DNA of 6,238 nt, taken from positions 383-6,620 of the forward strand of contig DPLS01000309.1 of NCBI GenBank assembly GCA_003541875.1, in the 5' to 3' direction. Below, one piece after another: positions 5,973-6,238 of the stretch. Source of the stretch: Bacteroidota bacterium. Lineage in GTDB: Bacteria; Bacteroidota; Ignavibacteria; UBA10030; UBA6906. Position 1 is the first letter of the stretch, and the number at the start of each line of letters is the position of its first letter. The notes beneath the pieces are model-generated. The model saw only the letters and a list, made by a program, of their open reading frames with translations. It searched no databases and was not told where the DNA came from. A program made the translations under genes and the position numbers.

Positions 5973-6238
5973 ATGAAGAGGTCGTTGTTCGTTATCGCGC
6001 TCGTAACGCTCGTAGCGTTCGCGGGCAGTATATTTGCGCAGGCTCAGGAATCGGTAAAACCAGCCAGTCAGCAGCCAGCGAAGAAGACCGAGACGAAGAA
6101 GGAAGAACCGAAGCCTGCAATGGAAGGGAAATCCACTCAGTCGAAGACGACAACTGGCGAGAAACCAAAGCATGAGGCGAAGCCTGCCGAGCAGAAATCG
6201 CCAGCGAAGACCACCGAAGCAAAGCCTGCAACTGGCGA
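5973..6238 (+). CDS. Exported Lys/Pro/Ala/Glu-rich protein, N-terminal part (runs off right edge)
   Basis: I do not recognise a family. The ATG at 5973 has AAGGAG (5958-5963) 9 nt upstream, and 88 codons stay open to the edge. Residues 1-24 form a clear Sec signal peptide (MKRSLFVIALVTLVAFAGSIFAQA), with AQA-QE as the likely signal peptidase I site. There is no lipobox. The rest that can be seen (25-88) is almost only Lys, Pro, Ala, Glu, Thr, Gln and Ser, with no aromatic or Cys residue, and contains loose repeats such as KPAEQ, TTEAKPATG and TTGEKPKHEAKP. At DNA level AAGCCTGC recurs at 6111, 6180 and 6222, and CAACTGGCGA at 6151 and 6229. This looks like a disordered, highly charged periplasmic or secreted segment, perhaps a linker to a domain beyond the window. 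It follows the two-component operon by 130 nt and probably has its own promoter controlled by the TTAA repeats. Confidence 0.8.
   Translation, partial: MKRSLFVIALVTLVAFAGSIFAQAQESVKPASQQPAKKTETKKEEPKPAMEGKSTQSKTTTGEKPKHEAKPAEQKSPAKTTEAKPATG

Noticed and set aside
5936..6175. 79-aa plus-strand open frame overlapping the exported-protein gene
   Set aside because: It is out of frame with the 5973 start, which has the RBS and signal peptide; its own start has no RBS.

Overview
The window is a compact bacterial segment of roughly even base composition, with short intergenic gaps and AAGGAG/GGAGG-type ribosome binding sites. Its gene content is a TRAP transporter with a TatT partner lipoprotein and an OmpR-type two-component system. 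This fits a Gram-negative (diderm) bacterium. The proteins have the feel of the Ignavibacteria/Bacteroidota-Chlorobi side or another environmental diderm lineage, but that placement is only an impression and was not tested. I see no rRNA, tRNA, CRISPR array, insertion sequence or other mobile element.

Left part, minus strand (3554 down to 1): a four-gene transporter operon in the order tatT, dctP, dctQ, dctM. The last gene runs off the left edge. TatT is a TPR-type periplasmic lipoprotein, DctP the periplasmic substrate-binding protein, DctQ the small membrane subunit and DctM the large one. The order T-P-Q-M is that of the TPR-protein-associated TRAP transporters (TPATs) described from Treponema pallidum, except that Q and M are separate genes here. 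The DctP has tryptophan (W167) where canonical DctP proteins carry the carboxylate-clamping arginine. Together with TatT, this suggests a ligand other than an ordinary C4-dicarboxylate or sugar acid.

Middle, divergent intergenic region (3555-3694): candidate back-to-back promoters for tatT (minus) and the response regulator (plus), with -35 boxes about 10 bp apart. Small inverted repeats lie here. A 12-bp motif (GACACCAAACCC) also lies here and recurs exactly in the tatT-dctP gap.

Right part, plus strand (3695-6238): an OmpR/PhoB-family response regulator and a membrane histidine kinase, 3 nt apart, form one operon. After the kinase comes a 130-nt gap with four TTAA-cored direct repeats at 10-11 bp spacing, the layout expected of an OmpR/PhoB-family binding site, placed where a -35 box would lie. 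It precedes a gene (5973 to the right edge) for an exported protein with a signal peptide and a Lys/Pro/Ala/Glu/Thr-rich, probably disordered segment. The simplest reading is that the two-component pair activates this secreted protein. Control of the divergent transporter is possible, but the TTAA repeats are absent from the transporter's promoter region.
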